A DNA stretch of 64,000 bases from Pontibacter sp. HSC-14F20 (GCF_019599265.1 NZ_JAHZTC010000006.1:169882-233881); one strand, 5' to 3'; shown: positions 54,350-63,640, counted from the first letter of the stretch. Translations and numbers: made by a program. The notes: generated by a model not told the origin, from the letters alone.

Positions 54350-55573
54350 CTAAGCAACACGAAGCTGCTTCAAAGGCGATTTATCAAATTTATCGCGGGC
54401 ATATTCACCCGTAATCACCAGTTCTTTAGCGCCTTCTTCAGACGGTAGTTCAAACATTGCATCTGTCATAATGCCTTCGCAAATGGAGCGTAAACCACGT
54501 GCACCGAGCTTGTATTCTGCTGCTTTCTCTACAATGTAGTCCAGCGCGTCGTCATCAAAGCTGAGGCTGATGTTCTCCATCTCGAACAGACGCTTATACT
54601 GCTTCACGATAGAGTTCTTAGGCTCCAGTAAAATCAGGCGAAGTGTATCCTTATCGAGTGGGTTCAGGTGCGTGAGCACTGGCAGACGACCGATCAGTTC
54701 AGGTATAAGTCCGAAGTTTTTGAGGTCTTGAGCAGTCAGGTAACGCAGGAAATTCTCTTTTTCTTCATCCTCGTCCTGCTTTGATTTTGAGAAACCAATC
54801 GGACGCGTGTTTAGTCTGTTTTTGATCAGGCGGTCTATACCTACAAAGGCACCACCGCAAATGAACAGGATGTTCTCCGTGTTCACCGTAATCATTTTCT
54901 GCTCCGGGTGCTTACGACCACCTTGCGGCGGCACGTTCACTACTGTACCCTCGAGCAGTTTCAGCAAAGCCTGCTGTACACCTTCGCCACTCACGTCGCG
55001 GGTAATAGATGGGTTATCGCTCTTGCGGGCAATCTTGTCGATCTCGTCAATGTATACAATGCCGCGTTCAGCAGACTCTACATTATAATCGGCTGCCTGC
55101 AAAAGGCGCGTCAGAATACTTTCCACATCCTCGCCTACATAGCCAGCCTCTGTTAATACAGTCGCGTCAGCAATACAGAAAGGTACTTGCAGGATACCAG
55201 CCATCATACGGGCCAGATAAGTTTTACCTGTACCTGTTTCACCTACCATGATGATGTTTGACTTCTCGATCACTACATCATCTTCGTTGGTGCGCTGCAT
55301 CAATCGCTTGTAGTGGTTGTATACCGCTACAGACATTACTTTCTTCGCCTCATCCTGGCCAACCACAAACTGATCAAGGTACTCCTTCATCTGTTTCGGC
55401 TTCATCAGGTTAAACTTTGGTGTGCGGCTGTTGGCGCGTATCTTATTTTCCTCGTTCAGGATTTGCTGTGCCTGCCCGATACAACGGTCACAAATGTGCG
55501 CGTTGATTCCGGATATCATCACAGATACGTCTTTTTTGTTCTTGCCACAAAATGAGCAGGTAATTTCAGCCAT
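54350..55573 (-). CDS. clpX: ATP-dependent Clp protease ATP-binding subunit ClpX
   Basis: The 407-residue protein has the N-terminal zinc finger (CSFCGK and CDRC), Walker [12 protein letters not shown] (about 112-122), Walker [11 protein letters not shown], the pore loop [12 protein letters not shown], and [11 protein letters not shown]. ClpX unfolds substrates and feeds them to ClpP. clpP and tig lie just upstream in the same direction, but a terminator between clpP and clpX and a -7-like box suggest clpX has its own promoter. Confidence 0.97.
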   Translation of the reverse strand: MAEITCSFCGKNKKDVSVMISGINAHICDRCIGQAQQILNEENKIRANSRTPKFNLMKPKQMKEYLDQFVVGQDEAKKVMSVAVYNHYKRLMQRTNEDDVVIEKSNIIMVGETGTGKTYLARMMAGILQVPFCIADATVLTEAGYVGEDVESILTRLLQAADYNVESAERGIVYIDEIDKIARKSDNPSITRDVSGEGVQQALLKLLEGTVVNVPPQGGRKHPEQKMITVNTENILFICGGAFVGIDRLIKNRLNTRPIGFSKSKQDEDEEKENFLRYLTAQDLKNFGLIPELIGRLPVLTHLNPLDKDTLRLILLEPKNSIVKQYKRLFEMENISLSFDDDALDYIVEKAAEYKLGARGLRSICEGIMTDAMFELPSEEGAKELVITGEYARDKFDKSPLKQLRVA

Positions 55574-55625
55574 AAAAAAGTTTGTTCAGAAGATTTTATA
55601 GGCCCTCGCGGGTGTATTTCAAAAG

Positions 55626-55633
55626 CAAAGGTA
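55626..55633 (-). promoter_or_regulatory. Possible clpX -7 promoter box
   Basis: Minus-strand TACCTTTG, the same sequence as two of the rRNA promoter boxes, lies 53 bases before the clpX ATG. No clear TTG sits 19 bases upstream, so only the -7 half is supported. Confidence 0.4.
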
Positions 55634-55865
55634 CTAAAATGAAATCTTACTAAGGTAGTATTTTAATTGCTAAAATGTTGATATGGTTATAAAAAGTAAC
55701 CATAAATTAAAAAATTGCTATTACTGTATTTTGAGTTAAATATCTGATAATCAGTTGATTTTAGGTGTAATCTATCCACATAAGCCTGTTGATAAATTAT
55801 TACGCTTAATTTAACTCTTGGGGTATTGTATTATAATGGTGCAATTCTTTCTTGCTAAATAAAAT
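55634..55865. other. AT-rich intergenic region upstream of clpX
   Basis: No gene or RNA is readable here; the stretch is about 70 percent A+T and separates the clpX promoter box from the clpP terminator. Confidence 0.5.
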
Positions 55866-55902
55866 AGCAAAGCCCATACCTGTGTATAGGATGGGCTTTG
55901 CT
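55866..55902 (-). terminator. Rho-independent terminator of clpP
   Basis: AGCAAAGCCCAT (55866-55877) pairs with ATGGGCTTTGCT (55891-55902); on the minus strand ATTTTATTT follows. It lies 35 bases after the clpP stop. Confidence 0.85.
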
Positions 55903-55936
55903 ATCAGAATTAAAATGGTGTGCTGTTTCGTGAAAA

Positions 55937-56638
55937 TTAGTCTTTCTTACGATGTAATACCTCATCAATCAGACCATACTCTTTCGCTTCTTCAGCCTTC
56001 ATCCAGTAGTCACGGTCAGAGTTGTCGTATACCTCTTGGTAAGACTTGCCAGAGTGCTCTGCCAAAATCTCATACAGCTCCTTCTTCAGCTTCAGGATCT
56101 CACGGGCTGTGATTTCAATATCAGATGCCTGACCCTGTGCACCACCCATTGGCTGGTGAATCATAACGCGGGCATGTGGTAAGGCAGAGCGCTTGTTCTT
56201 GGCACCACCTGCCAGCAATACTGCACCCATTGAGGCGGCCAGACCAGTACAGATCGTTGCTACATCCGGGTTTACATACTGCATGGTGTCGTAGATGCCG
56301 AGGCCAGCGTATACGGAACCGCCCGGGCTATTGATGTATAGCAAAATGTCCTTCTTGGCATCAGCTGACTCCAGGAAAAGCAATTGGGCGGTAATGATAT
56401 TGGCAATAAAATCGTCTACCTGCGTACCTAGGAAAATGATACGATCCATGATCAGACGTGAGAACACATCGATCTCACGGAAGTTCGTCGGACGTTCCTC
56501 AATTACAGAGCGCGTCATGCTTTCAATGGTATGCATGGCACGGCCTTCTACATGACTAATATATTGATCTACGCCCAGGCCACTCATGCCCTGGCCCTTT
56601 ACGGCAAATTTCCGGAACTCGTCTTTGTTAAACATCAT
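55937..56638 (-). CDS. clpP: ATP-dependent Clp protease proteolytic subunit ClpP
   Basis: The 233-residue serine peptidase shows [16 protein letters not shown], the nucleophile in [12 protein letters not shown], and the catalytic His in [10 protein letters not shown]; the Asp lies in the following DNSDRDYWM region. The N-terminal extension of about 35 residues is typical of Bacteroidota ClpP. Its order tig-clpP-clpX is the common bacterial arrangement. Terminators on both sides suggest separate transcripts. Confidence 0.97.
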   Translation of the reverse strand: MMFNKDEFRKFAVKGQGMSGLGVDQYISHVEGRAMHTIESMTRSVIEERPTNFREIDVFSRLIMDRIIFLGTQVDDFIANIITAQLLFLESADAKKDILLYINSPGGSVYAGLGIYDTMQYVNPDVATICTGLAASMGAVLLAGGAKNKRSALPHARVMIHQPMGGAQGQASDIEITAREILKLKKELYEILAEHSGKSYQEVYDNSDRDYWMKAEEAKEYGLIDEVLHRKKD

Positions 56639-56668
56639 CTTGTTTAGATTTACGGTTTGGTCAAAAAT

Positions 56669-56701
56669 AAAAAAGTCCTTTAAATAATAAAGGACTTTTT
56701 A
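56669..56701 (-). terminator. Rho-independent terminator of tig
   Basis: AAAAAGTCCTTTA pairs with TAAAGGACTTTTT with a short AT loop, 24 bases after the tig stop. It is nearly symmetric in its A and T tracts; the direction is given by the gene. Confidence 0.88.
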
Positions 56702-56723
56702 GGTTAAATATTATTAATCGTTA

Positions 56724-58043
56724 TTACGATAGGTTTTTGAAGTCCTCTGTAGAGATTGTCTTCTCTACAACAGTCATCTTTTCTTTTAGTTTAGCGAGCA
56801 CCTTCTCGGCCAGCAGTTGCTCGTACTCATTAATGTAGTTACGGCCATTGTCCTGCTGCAGATACTGGTTAGCATAGTTATTCATGCTCTCCACCAGTTC
56901 TTCCGGTACTTCTGGCATGTTGAACTGCGCCAACATCTTTTCCTTCGTGCTGCTTACCACTTCTTCGTTGGATACTTTCAGCTCGTTTTCTTCTACTACT
57001 TTGTTTTTAATCATCGACCACTTCAGCTCCTTCAGGTACTTATCGAAGTTCTCTTCGATCTGCTCTGTAGTTAAACGGCCTTCGTTGGTCACTTGCAGCC
57101 AGCGCTTGAAGAACTCAGTAGGAAGCTCTGCCTCTACGTTGTCTACCAGGGTATCGATGATATTGCGGTACAGCAGGTTGTCTGCCTCACGGTCATAGTT
57201 CTCCTTGATGGTCTCACGGATCTTAGCGTCGAACTCTTCTTCTGTCTTCACTTCGTCCTTACCGAACAGCTTGTCGAACAGCTCCTGGTTAAGTTCAGCA
57301 GCCTCTGTGCGGTTGATTTTCTCTACTGTGAATTCGAACTCACCGTTCAGGTCAGCTACTACATCTTTGCTCAGGCCAGTTACGTGAGCCAGTGCGCTGT
57401 TGTCATCACCAAATGCTTTACGGATATCGAAACGGATCACGTCACCGGCTTTTACGCCCATAAACTGATCTTTACCTTCTACTACACGGCTTGTAGGAAT
57501 AAGCGTTTTAGACTCGAACTCTCCTTCTACTTGCTTCAGGTCACCGTAGATAAAGTCTCCTTCTTCAGAAGTTTCCGGGTTTGTTGTTTTGCCGAACTGG
57601 CGCTTCAGGTTTTCGTAAGCCTCGTCCACTGTAGTCTGGTCCAGCTCTACAGTGTAACCCTCTACGCTTTTATCCAGCGGAAGGTTGAAGTCTGGCAGCA
57701 AACCAACAGCATACGTAAATTCAAAATCTTTCTGGTTGTCCCAGTCAATGTTCTCCTGGCTTGGCTCCGGAAGCGGCTCGCCCAGCAGTTTTACATCATT
57801 ATCCTTGATATACTTAGAGATCTCTTCTTGAAGAAGTTTGTTGATTGCCTCAACCAGTATGCTCTTGCCATACATCTTCTTGATAAGTCCTGCAGGCACT
57901 TTACCAGGTCTGAAGCCTTTAATCTGGGCTTTTTTGCTGAATTCTTTTACTTGCTGGTCAACGTTAGTTGCATAGTCTGCCTCTTCCAGGACTACCTTCA
58001 GTTGCGCGTTAGTGCCGTCGGTTTGATTTAATGTAATATTCAA
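56724..58043 (-). CDS. tig: Trigger factor (ribosome-bound chaperone, peptidyl-prolyl isomerase)
   Basis: The 439-residue protein begins MNITLNQTDGTNAQLKVVLEE with the ribosome-binding signature GFRPGKVPAGLIKKMYG (about residues 43-59). The FKBP-like domain is around 150-240 and the helical C-terminal arms follow. It shields nascent chains at the ribosome exit. The start codon is TTG at 58043, confirmed by homology because the family begins MNIT, a rare start for such a highly expressed gene. It is first in the tig-clpP-clpX block. Confidence 0.95.
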   Translation of the reverse strand: MNITLNQTDGTNAQLKVVLEEADYATNVDQQVKEFSKKAQIKGFRPGKVPAGLIKKMYGKSILVEAINKLLQEEISKYIKDNDVKLLGEPLPEPSQENIDWDNQKDFEFTYAVGLLPDFNLPLDKSVEGYTVELDQTTVDEAYENLKRQFGKTTNPETSEEGDFIYGDLKQVEGEFESKTLIPTSRVVEGKDQFMGVKAGDVIRFDIRKAFGDDNSALAHVTGLSKDVVADLNGEFEFTVEKINRTEAAELNQELFDKLFGKDEVKTEEEFDAKIRETIKENYDREADNLLYRNIIDTLVDNVEAELPTEFFKRWLQVTNEGRLTTEQIEENFDKYLKELKWSMIKNKVVEENELKVSNEEVVSSTKEKMLAQFNMPEVPEELVESMNNYANQYLQQDNGRNYINEYEQLLAEKVLAKLKEKMTVVEKTISTEDFKNLS

Positions 58044-58077
58044 GGCTTACAAAAATTTAATGATGATACATCTAGTA

Positions 58078-58112
58078 AAAACAAACCCCCAACATGGGCT
58101 GTTGAGGGTTTC
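58078..58112 (-). terminator. Terminator of the tRNA-Leu gene
   Basis: On the minus strand AACCCTCAACA pairs with TGTTGGGGGTT (one G-T wobble), then GTTTTTA follows. It lies 8 bases beyond the tRNA 3' end. Confidence 0.75.
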
Positions 58113-58119
58113 GTTTGTG

Positions 58120-58201
58120 TGCGGATGGAGGGACTCGAACCCCCATGCCTCGCAGCGCTAGATCCTAAGTCTAGTGCGTCTACCAATTTCGCCACATCCG
58201 C
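58120..58201 (-). tRNA. tRNA-Leu (anticodon TAG)
   Basis: The minus strand folds as a class II tRNA: acceptor arms GCGGATG and CATCCGC, a D-arm with AAATTGG, anticodon stem CTAGA/TCTAG with loop CTTAGGA (anticodon TAG), a long variable arm (CGCTGCGAGGCATG region) and the TTCGAGTCC T-loop. The discriminator base is A and CCA is not encoded. Length about 82 bases. Confidence 0.93.
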
Positions 58202-58227
58202 ATGTGTGCTTGTTTGTAATGATGGTG

Positions 58228-58257
58228 CAAATTTACGAACGCTAAATTTAAATGCAA
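58228..58257 (-). promoter_or_regulatory. Promoter of tRNA-Leu
   Basis: Minus-strand TTG (58257-58255) and TAAATTTG (58235-58228) are exactly 19 bases apart, a full Bacteroidota promoter. The -7 box ends 26 bases before the mature tRNA. Confidence 0.7.
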
Positions 58258-58390
58258 GAGTCACGTCCAAAAAAAGCGAATATTTTTTCTTCTTTTTCTC
58301 AACTGGCGCAACAATCAGGAGCTTAGTGATTCAGCATCAACAAATTGCATGATACGCATAGCAATGTGTGTATGAAAGCGGATATTCATG

Positions 58391-58398
58391 TATATTTG
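58391..58398 (+). promoter_or_regulatory. Possible -7 box for the (p)ppGpp synthetase gene
   Basis: TATATTTG matches TAnnTTTG 100 bases before the ATG at 58498; no clean TTG is found at the expected distance, so the call is partial. Confidence 0.4.
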
Positions 58399-58448
58399 AA
58401 ACTTAAAACGCCACAGCCTCACTTATACCTATAAACAGGAGCATAAGT

Positions 58449-58496
58449 ATGGCGGCAGGCCCTACTGGCTTGCGCACTCTACACTTCAAGCTTTAG
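58449..58496 (+). CDS. Possible 15-residue leader peptide before relA/spoT
   Basis: An ATG at 58449, preceded seven bases earlier by AGGAG (58437-58441), opens a short frame (MAAGPTGLRTLHFKL) whose TAG ends one base before the ATG of the long gene. The Shine-Dalgarno match is better than that of the long gene itself. This could couple translation; it may also be chance. Nothing else supports it. Confidence 0.35.
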   Translation: MAAGPTGLRTLHFKL

Positions 58497-58497
58497 C

Positions 58498-60693
58498 ATG
58501 AACATGATCGATCCAGAAGCAGAACGCAAAGAGATCCTCAGACACTACCGCAGATTACTTCGGCACGCCAAGCCTTTTCTGAAGGACAACGACGCCAAGA
58601 TCATCAAAAAGGCGTTCAATACTTCTGTCGAGGCGCATAAAGACATGCGTCGCAAGTCAGGGGAACCTTATATTCTGCATCCGCTGGCTGTGGCCCAGAT
58701 CGCCGTGGAAGAGATCGGACTCGGCACTACTTCTATTGTAGCGGCTCTGCTGCACGATGTAGTAGAGGACACGGCCATGGAGGTAGAGGAGATCGAGCGT
58801 GAGTTCGGACCAAGTGTGGCACGTATTATCGAGGGGCTTACCAAGATTTCGGGTGTATTTGACTACGGCACCTCGCAGCAGGCCGAAAACTTCCGCAAGA
58901 TGCTGCTCACGCTGTCTGACGATGTGCGGGTGATCCTGATCAAATTGGCCGACCGCCTGCACAACATGCGTACGCTCGACAGTATGCCGCGCCACAAGCA
59001 GCTCAAGATCGCTTCTGAAACCATGTACCTGTACGCTCCATTGGCTCACCGCCTGGGGCTTTATGCAATTAAGTCCGAGCTGGAAGACCTATACCTGAAG
59101 TACACCGATACCGAAACGTATAAAGACATTTCGACCAAGATACGGCAGACGCGCAGTGCCCGTGGGAAGTTTATCAAAGACTTCATCTCTCCGATCGAAG
59201 AGGAATTACGTCGCCACGGCTTCAAATTTAACATCAAAGGCAGACCAAAGTCGATCTACTCTATATTAAAGAAGATCAAGAAACAAAATATCACCTTTGA
59301 AGAGATCTATGACCTGTTTGCTATACGCATTACGCTGGATGTGCCGCTGGAGCATGAGAAGGCTGCCTGCTGGCAGGTGTACTCTATTATAACAGACTTC
59401 TACCAACCGAACCCCGACCGTCTGCGTGACTGGGTGAATACACCTAAGGCCAATGGCTACGAGTCGTTGCATACAACTGTGATGAGTAAATCCGGTCAGT
59501 GGGTGGAGGTACAGATCCGTACTAAGCGGATGGATGAGATTGCCGAACGCGGTTACGCTGCGCATTGGAAATATAAGAGTGACGGTAGCGGAGGCGAGTC
59601 TGGCCTGGAGATGTGGATAAACAAGGTGCGTGATATGCTGGAGAATAATACAGCCAACGCACTCGAGTTTATGGACGAGTTCCGCAAGAACCTGTTTGTA
59701 GAGGAAGTGTTTGTCTTTACACCCAAAGGCGAGCTGCTCATACTCCCTGACCGCGCTACTGCCCTCGACTTCGCTTTTGAGATTCACTCAGAAATTGGTC
59801 TACATTGCCTCGGGGCTAAAGTTAACCAAAAGCTGGTGCCGCTCAGCTTCAGGTTACGCAATGGTGATCAGGTAGAGATCCTGACGTCGCAGAAGCAGAA
59901 ACCAAACGAAGAATGGCTGGATTATGTGGTGACCTCCAAGGCACGCTCCCGTATTAAGGAGTACCTGCGTGAAGATCGCAAAAACAAATCGGAGCAGGGC
60001 AAAGCAATGCTGGAGCGCCGCCTCGTATACCTGAAAGTGCCCGAAACGCAGGGAAACCTGAATAAGCTCATGGCCTTTTTCAATGTGCCATCGGTTCAGG
60101 ACCTGCATTACCGCATTGCCACCGGACATATTGATATCAAGAACATCAAAGAAGTAATTTTTTCTGCCCAGGCAGAAAGAGGTTCCTCTATGCTAGAGCC
60201 CAAGTCTTTTGATCGTGAAGTGCAGAAGATACGCGGCGTTACTTCTGATATGCTGGTGATAGGGGAGAACACCTTTAACATGAATTATAAGGTGGCGACC
60301 TGTTGCAATCCTATACCCGGTGATGAGGTGTTTGGCTTTGAGTCAGAGGAGGACGGTATCGAAATTCACCGCACGAACTGCAAGAGAGGTATAGAGCTGA
60401 TGTCCAACTACGGCAACCGCATTATTAAAGCCAAGTGGACTGATCAGAAGGAATTGGCCTTCCTGGCAGGTATACGCATCAAGGGAACAGACCGTGTTGG
60501 TCTGGTGAACGACCTGACCCGCATCATCTCAAACAGCCTGCGGGTAAACATGCGCTCCATCACAATAGATTCGCATGATGGAATCTTTGAGGGGAACATT
60601 ATGGTTTTTGTAAATGATACCGGCCACCTGGATAAACTAATCCAGCGCATGGGCAAGGTGACAGGCGTACTGACTGTCGAGCGATTCGACTAG
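58498..60693 (+). CDS. Bifunctional (p)ppGpp synthetase/hydrolase RelA/SpoT
   Basis: The 731-residue protein has the hydrolase HD domain (GEPYILHPLAVAQI, HDVVEDT and KLADRLHNMRTL, residues about 60-160), the synthetase domain (YDLFAIRITLD and GYESLHTTVM, about 270-330), TGS (VFVFTPKGELLILP, about 400-460), a conserved-cysteine region (CCNPIPGDEVFGF) and a C-terminal ACT domain (GTDRVGLVNDLTRII). It makes and degrades the stringent-response alarmone. Both catalytic halves look intact. It is followed after 35 bases by the Fur-family gene. Confidence 0.95.
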   Translation: MNMIDPEAERKEILRHYRRLLRHAKPFLKDNDAKIIKKAFNTSVEAHKDMRRKSGEPYILHPLAVAQIAVEEIGLGTTSIVAALLHDVVEDTAMEVEEIEREFGPSVARIIEGLTKISGVFDYGTSQQAENFRKMLLTLSDDVRVILIKLADRLHNMRTLDSMPRHKQLKIASETMYLYAPLAHRLGLYAIKSELEDLYLKYTDTETYKDISTKIRQTRSARGKFIKDFISPIEEELRRHGFKFNIKGRPKSIYSILKKIKKQNITFEEIYDLFAIRITLDVPLEHEKAACWQVYSIITDFYQPNPDRLRDWVNTPKANGYESLHTTVMSKSGQWVEVQIRTKRMDEIAERGYAAHWKYKSDGSGGESGLEMWINKVRDMLENNTANALEFMDEFRKNLFVEEVFVFTPKGELLILPDRATALDFAFEIHSEIGLHCLGAKVNQKLVPLSFRLRNGDQVEILTSQKQKPNEEWLDYVVTSKARSRIKEYLREDRKNKSEQGKAMLERRLVYLKVPETQGNLNKLMAFFNVPSVQDLHYRIATGHIDIKNIKEVIFSAQAERGSSMLEPKSFDREVQKIRGVTSDMLVIGENTFNMNYKVATCCNPIPGDEVFGFESEEDGIEIHRTNCKRGIELMSNYGNRIIKAKWTDQKELAFLAGIRIKGTDRVGLVNDLTRIISNSLRVNMRSITIDSHDGIFEGNIMVFVNDTGHLDKLIQRMGKVTGVLTVERFD

Positions 60694-60728
60694 ATCTCTA
60701 CACCTATTATATATAAGAGAGGAAAGAC

Positions 60729-61229
60729 ATGGTAACAGACCTGCAGAATAGAATTGAACAGGTAAAGAAAATTTTCACAGCTTATCTTGAAAGCAAGGGG
60801 CTTCGCAAGACGCCAGAGCGCTACGCCATTCTGGAAGAAATCTATTCCCGTTCCGGCCACTTTGATGTAGAGTCTCTTTACATCAGCATGAAAAACAAGA
60901 ACTACCGCGTAAGCCGGGCCACCGTATACAATACCTTGGATTTGCTGGTGGAGAACGACCTGGTAAGCAAGCACCAATTTGGCCGCAACCTGGCGCAGTA
61001 CGAGAAATCGTATGGTTACCGGCAACACGACCACGTGATCTGTACAGAATGCCATAAAGTGGTGGAGTTTTGTGACCCGCGCATCCATAATATACAGACC
61101 ATGGTGGGGGACCTTTTAAATTTTCATATCTTGCATCATTCCCTCAATCTCTATGGGGTATGCGGCGATTGCCGCGCCAAAAAAGCAACCGAACAACAGC
61201 ATGAAGTATCAGACAGAGCTAAAGGATGA
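60729..61229 (+). CDS. Fur-family metalloregulator
   Basis: The 166-residue protein has a winged-helix DNA-binding domain ([19 protein letters not shown], and [19 protein letters not shown]) and the metal/dimerisation domain with [15 protein letters not shown] (HxHxxCxxC) and a C-terminal CGDC. It fits Fur or PerR; the exact metal cannot be read. A GAGG ribosome-binding site precedes the ATG. Its last 29 bases overlap the STAS gene in another frame. Confidence 0.92.
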   Translation: MVTDLQNRIEQVKKIFTAYLESKGLRKTPERYAILEEIYSRSGHFDVESLYISMKNKNYRVSRATVYNTLDLLVENDLVSKHQFGRNLAQYEKSYGYRQHDHVICTECHKVVEFCDPRIHNIQTMVGDLLNFHILHHSLNLYGVCGDCRAKKATEQQHEVSDRAKG

Positions 61230-61551
61230 TGTCCTATTTATCAGGCTGGAAGGAGACCTGATTGCAGGGCCGGACACCCAGAAACTGATGACCAATGCCG
61301 AAGAGCAGGTAGAAAACAAAGTGCTGTTGTGCGCTGTAGACCTCTCGCACGTTCGCTTCATGGACAGCAGCGGGATGGGAGTGCTTGTTTCGTTACTTAC
61401 AAAATTTCGGAATAGGGGAGGAGAGCTGGTTTTGATCAAGCCGTCTGACCACATTCGCAAACTTTTGATCGTTACGAAGCTGAATGCCATTTTTACCATC
61501 GCGGAAAATGATAACTTCGCAGCGCAATTCTTAAAGGAATCAATTTACTAA
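61201..61551 (+). CDS. STAS-domain anti-sigma factor antagonist-like protein
   Basis: The 116-residue protein is a single STAS domain: [40 protein letters not shown] (the Ser in DSSGMG is the usual phosphorylation site) and [15 protein letters not shown]. SpoIIAA-like proteins bind anti-sigma kinases; no kinase or sigma gene is adjacent. The start at 61201 (MKYQTE) fits the domain; the ORF extends upstream inside the Fur gene. It lies seven bases before purA. Confidence 0.87.
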   Translation: MKYQTELKDDVLFIRLEGDLIAGPDTQKLMTNAEEQVENKVLLCAVDLSHVRFMDSSGMGVLVSLLTKFRNRGGELVLIKPSDHIRKLLIVTKLNAIFTIAENDNFAAQFLKESIY

Positions 61552-61558
61552 CTTATAA

Positions 61559-62842
61559 ATGGCAGTTGACATACTTATAGGTCTGCAGTGGGGCGACGAA
61601 GGCAAAGGCAAAATCGTCGACGTACTGGCTCCTACCTATGACATTGTGGCCCGTTTCCAGGGAGGCCCTAATGCAGGACACACACTCGAATTCGAAGGCA
61701 CCAAACATGTGCTTCACCAAATCCCTTCGGGTATTTTCCATCCGCACATTCAGAATATTATTGGCAATGGCGTTGTGCTCGACCCAATTGTTTTCCGCAT
61801 TGAAATGCAGAAACTACAGGATCGGGGAGTAGATGCATCGCAGAATCTGTTTATTTCTAAAAAAGCCTCTCTCATTCTACCATCCCATAAAGTGCTCGAC
61901 CGGGTTTCGGAAGAAGCGCTGGGTACAGGGAAGATCGGATCTACGCTGAAAGGTATAGGCCCAACTTATCAGGATAAGATCGGCAGAGTAGGCATGCGCG
62001 TTGGGGATATACTGGCAGATGATTTCCAGGATCGCTACAACAGACTGGTTGATCGTCACCGTAAAACAGTGGAGTTCTATGGACAGACGCTGGAACTAGG
62101 AGAGCAGGAGAAGATTTTCTTCGAAGCAGTAGACTATCTGCGAACACTCAAACTGGTAGATAGCGAGTACATGATCAATGACGCCCTGAAGAATGGCAAG
62201 CGTGTTTTGGCTGAAGGAGCGCAGGGCTCACTACTAGATGTAGACTTCGGAACATATCCGTTTGTGACTTCTTCTACTACGCTGGTAGCTGGCGCCTGCA
62301 CAGGGCTTGGAGTGGCACCACGTTATATTGGCGAGGTATACGGTATTTTCAAAGCATACTGTACGAGAGTGGGGAGTGGGCCTTTCCCTACAGAGTTATT
62401 GGATGAGGTCGGCGATCAGATACGAATAGCTGGTAATGAATTTGGCTCTACCACTGGTCGTCCGCGCCGCTGTGGCTGGGTAGATCTTCCTACTTTGAAG
62501 TATTCTATCATGCTTAATGGTGTTACACAGCTTAATATGATGAAAGCAGATGTATTAACTGAGTTTGACACAATCAGGGTATGCACGCATTATAAACTGG
62601 CATCAGGAGAAATAACCGATCAATTACCACACTCATTAGAAACGGAAAGTATAGAGCCGATCTATGAAGAGCTACCGGGATGGAAAGTTGACCTGAATCA
62701 GATTGATAATGTAGAGGCATTACCAGAAGCTTTCAATAACTATATGACTTTCCTGGAGCAACATCTGGAGGTACCTATCACGATAGCATCTGTAGGGCCT
62801 GATAGGAAGAGCACACTAAGAAGAGAAAAGGCTGGCGTATAG
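61559..62842 (+). CDS. purA: Adenylosuccinate synthase
   Basis: The 427-residue enzyme begins with GLQWGDEGKGKIVD (GTP-binding loop, residues about 8-21), then GGPNAGHTLEFEG, SLLDVDFGTYPFVTSS and TTGRPRRCGWVDLP, all PurA landmarks. It makes adenylosuccinate from IMP and aspartate with GTP in AMP synthesis. It closes the relA/spoT-fur-STAS-purA group and is followed by a strong hairpin. Confidence 0.97.
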   Translation: MAVDILIGLQWGDEGKGKIVDVLAPTYDIVARFQGGPNAGHTLEFEGTKHVLHQIPSGIFHPHIQNIIGNGVVLDPIVFRIEMQKLQDRGVDASQNLFISKKASLILPSHKVLDRVSEEALGTGKIGSTLKGIGPTYQDKIGRVGMRVGDILADDFQDRYNRLVDRHRKTVEFYGQTLELGEQEKIFFEAVDYLRTLKLVDSEYMINDALKNGKRVLAEGAQGSLLDVDFGTYPFVTSSTTLVAGACTGLGVAPRYIGEVYGIFKAYCTRVGSGPFPTELLDEVGDQIRIAGNEFGSTTGRPRRCGWVDLPTLKYSIMLNGVTQLNMMKADVLTEFDTIRVCTHYKLASGEITDQLPHSLETESIEPIYEELPGWKVDLNQIDNVEALPEAFNNYMTFLEQHLEVPITIASVGPDRKSTLRREKAGV

Positions 62843-62857
62843 TTAAGCTAGTAAGAA

Positions 62858-62900
62858 CATAAAGAGGGCTTCATTTTGATAAATGAAGCCCTCTTTATGT
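62858..62900 (+). terminator. Terminator after purA
   Basis: AAAGAGGGCTTCATTT (62861-62876) and AAATGAAGCCCTCTTT (62881-62896) form a perfect 16-base stem with a four-base loop; only a short T-rich stretch follows. Confidence 0.8.
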
Positions 62901-63235
62901 TCATGAAGATATGAATGCTTAAAATCTGCCAATAATTAAGTACCTATATAAGGTATAGAAAAACTACAATGGAAAGATTTAAATTAAAATCTCAATAATG
63001 TAGGAACTTCTGGAGCCATAAAAGGTGTTACACCTAAGCCGCCGGTTGAGAAGCCGGGAAATTGTGGAGATTACCACGGGCAAATGCACAAGCAGCCCCT
63101 TTACATATAAGGCAAAATAAAGCATTTACAAGATGTGGGCATAAACCCGAAAGTTTTTTGAAAATGATTTGCTGTGCTTTTCAGCAAGTTAGACGAAACC
63201 ACCTGGTATCAGAGGCTAAAGTTAACACAGGGTGC
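62901..63235. other. Spacer between purA and the rRNA promoters
   Basis: No gene was found; short frames here lack coding character. An AAGGTATAG octamer lies at 62952 and a small hairpin (TTGCTG/CAGCAA) near 63169-63188. Confidence 0.5.
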
Positions 63236-63265
63236 TTGCAGGTTGGGAAAATTTGTAGACCTTTG
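63236..63265 (+). promoter_or_regulatory. rRNA promoter P1
   Basis: TTG (63236-63238), 19 bases, then GACCTTTG (63258-63265), followed by CACTCCC. First of four similar tandem promoters upstream of 16S. Confidence 0.7.
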
Positions 63266-63389
63266 CACTCCCAACCCGGTCAAACGGAGCAGGGAAAGCG
63301 CGAAAAGCGGCAGCCGGCAGGGCGGCCAGGGGTGCAGCAAGTGAAACGGAAAGCACCGGATAATTACTGAAAAAACTTGGGCTAAGGCC

Positions 63390-63419
63390 TTGCGGATTAA
63401 AAAAAGCTGCTTACCTTTG
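63390..63419 (+). promoter_or_regulatory. rRNA promoter P2
   Basis: TTG (63390-63392), 19 bases, then TACCTTTG (63412-63419), followed by CCACCCG. Full match to the Bacteroidota consensus. Confidence 0.75.
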
Positions 63420-63524
63420 CCACCCGCTTCAGCCGGAAGCAACTTGTTCTTCAGCCGGAAGCCATTCTAAAAACACCTGGTCACAGGGGTTGGAGGAAAA
63501 AGGAAAAAAAGTTTTTGCCGGTGT

Positions 63525-63554
63525 TTGCAAGTTTAAAAAGGTTGTGTACCTTTG
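63525..63554 (+). promoter_or_regulatory. rRNA promoter P3
   Basis: TTG (63525-63527), 19 bases, then TACCTTTG (63547-63554), followed by CAACCCG. Full match to the consensus. Confidence 0.75.
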
Positions 63555-63640
63555 CAACCCGCTCCGAAACGAAGGTTTCAAAAGCGCTTCCAGAGCCAGC
63601 AGGGCAAATGAAAAGAGAAAAAAAAGATTGAAAATTTTGC

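Noticed and set aside
57093..58031. Plus-strand frame of 312 codons opposite tig
   Set aside because: Mirror of the trigger factor gene; no recognisable domain, and very rich in Phe, Leu and Val.
318..62959. Octamer as a Chi recombination site
   Set aside because: About equal copy numbers on both strands in the window; Chi sites are normally polar. A whole-genome count could change this.
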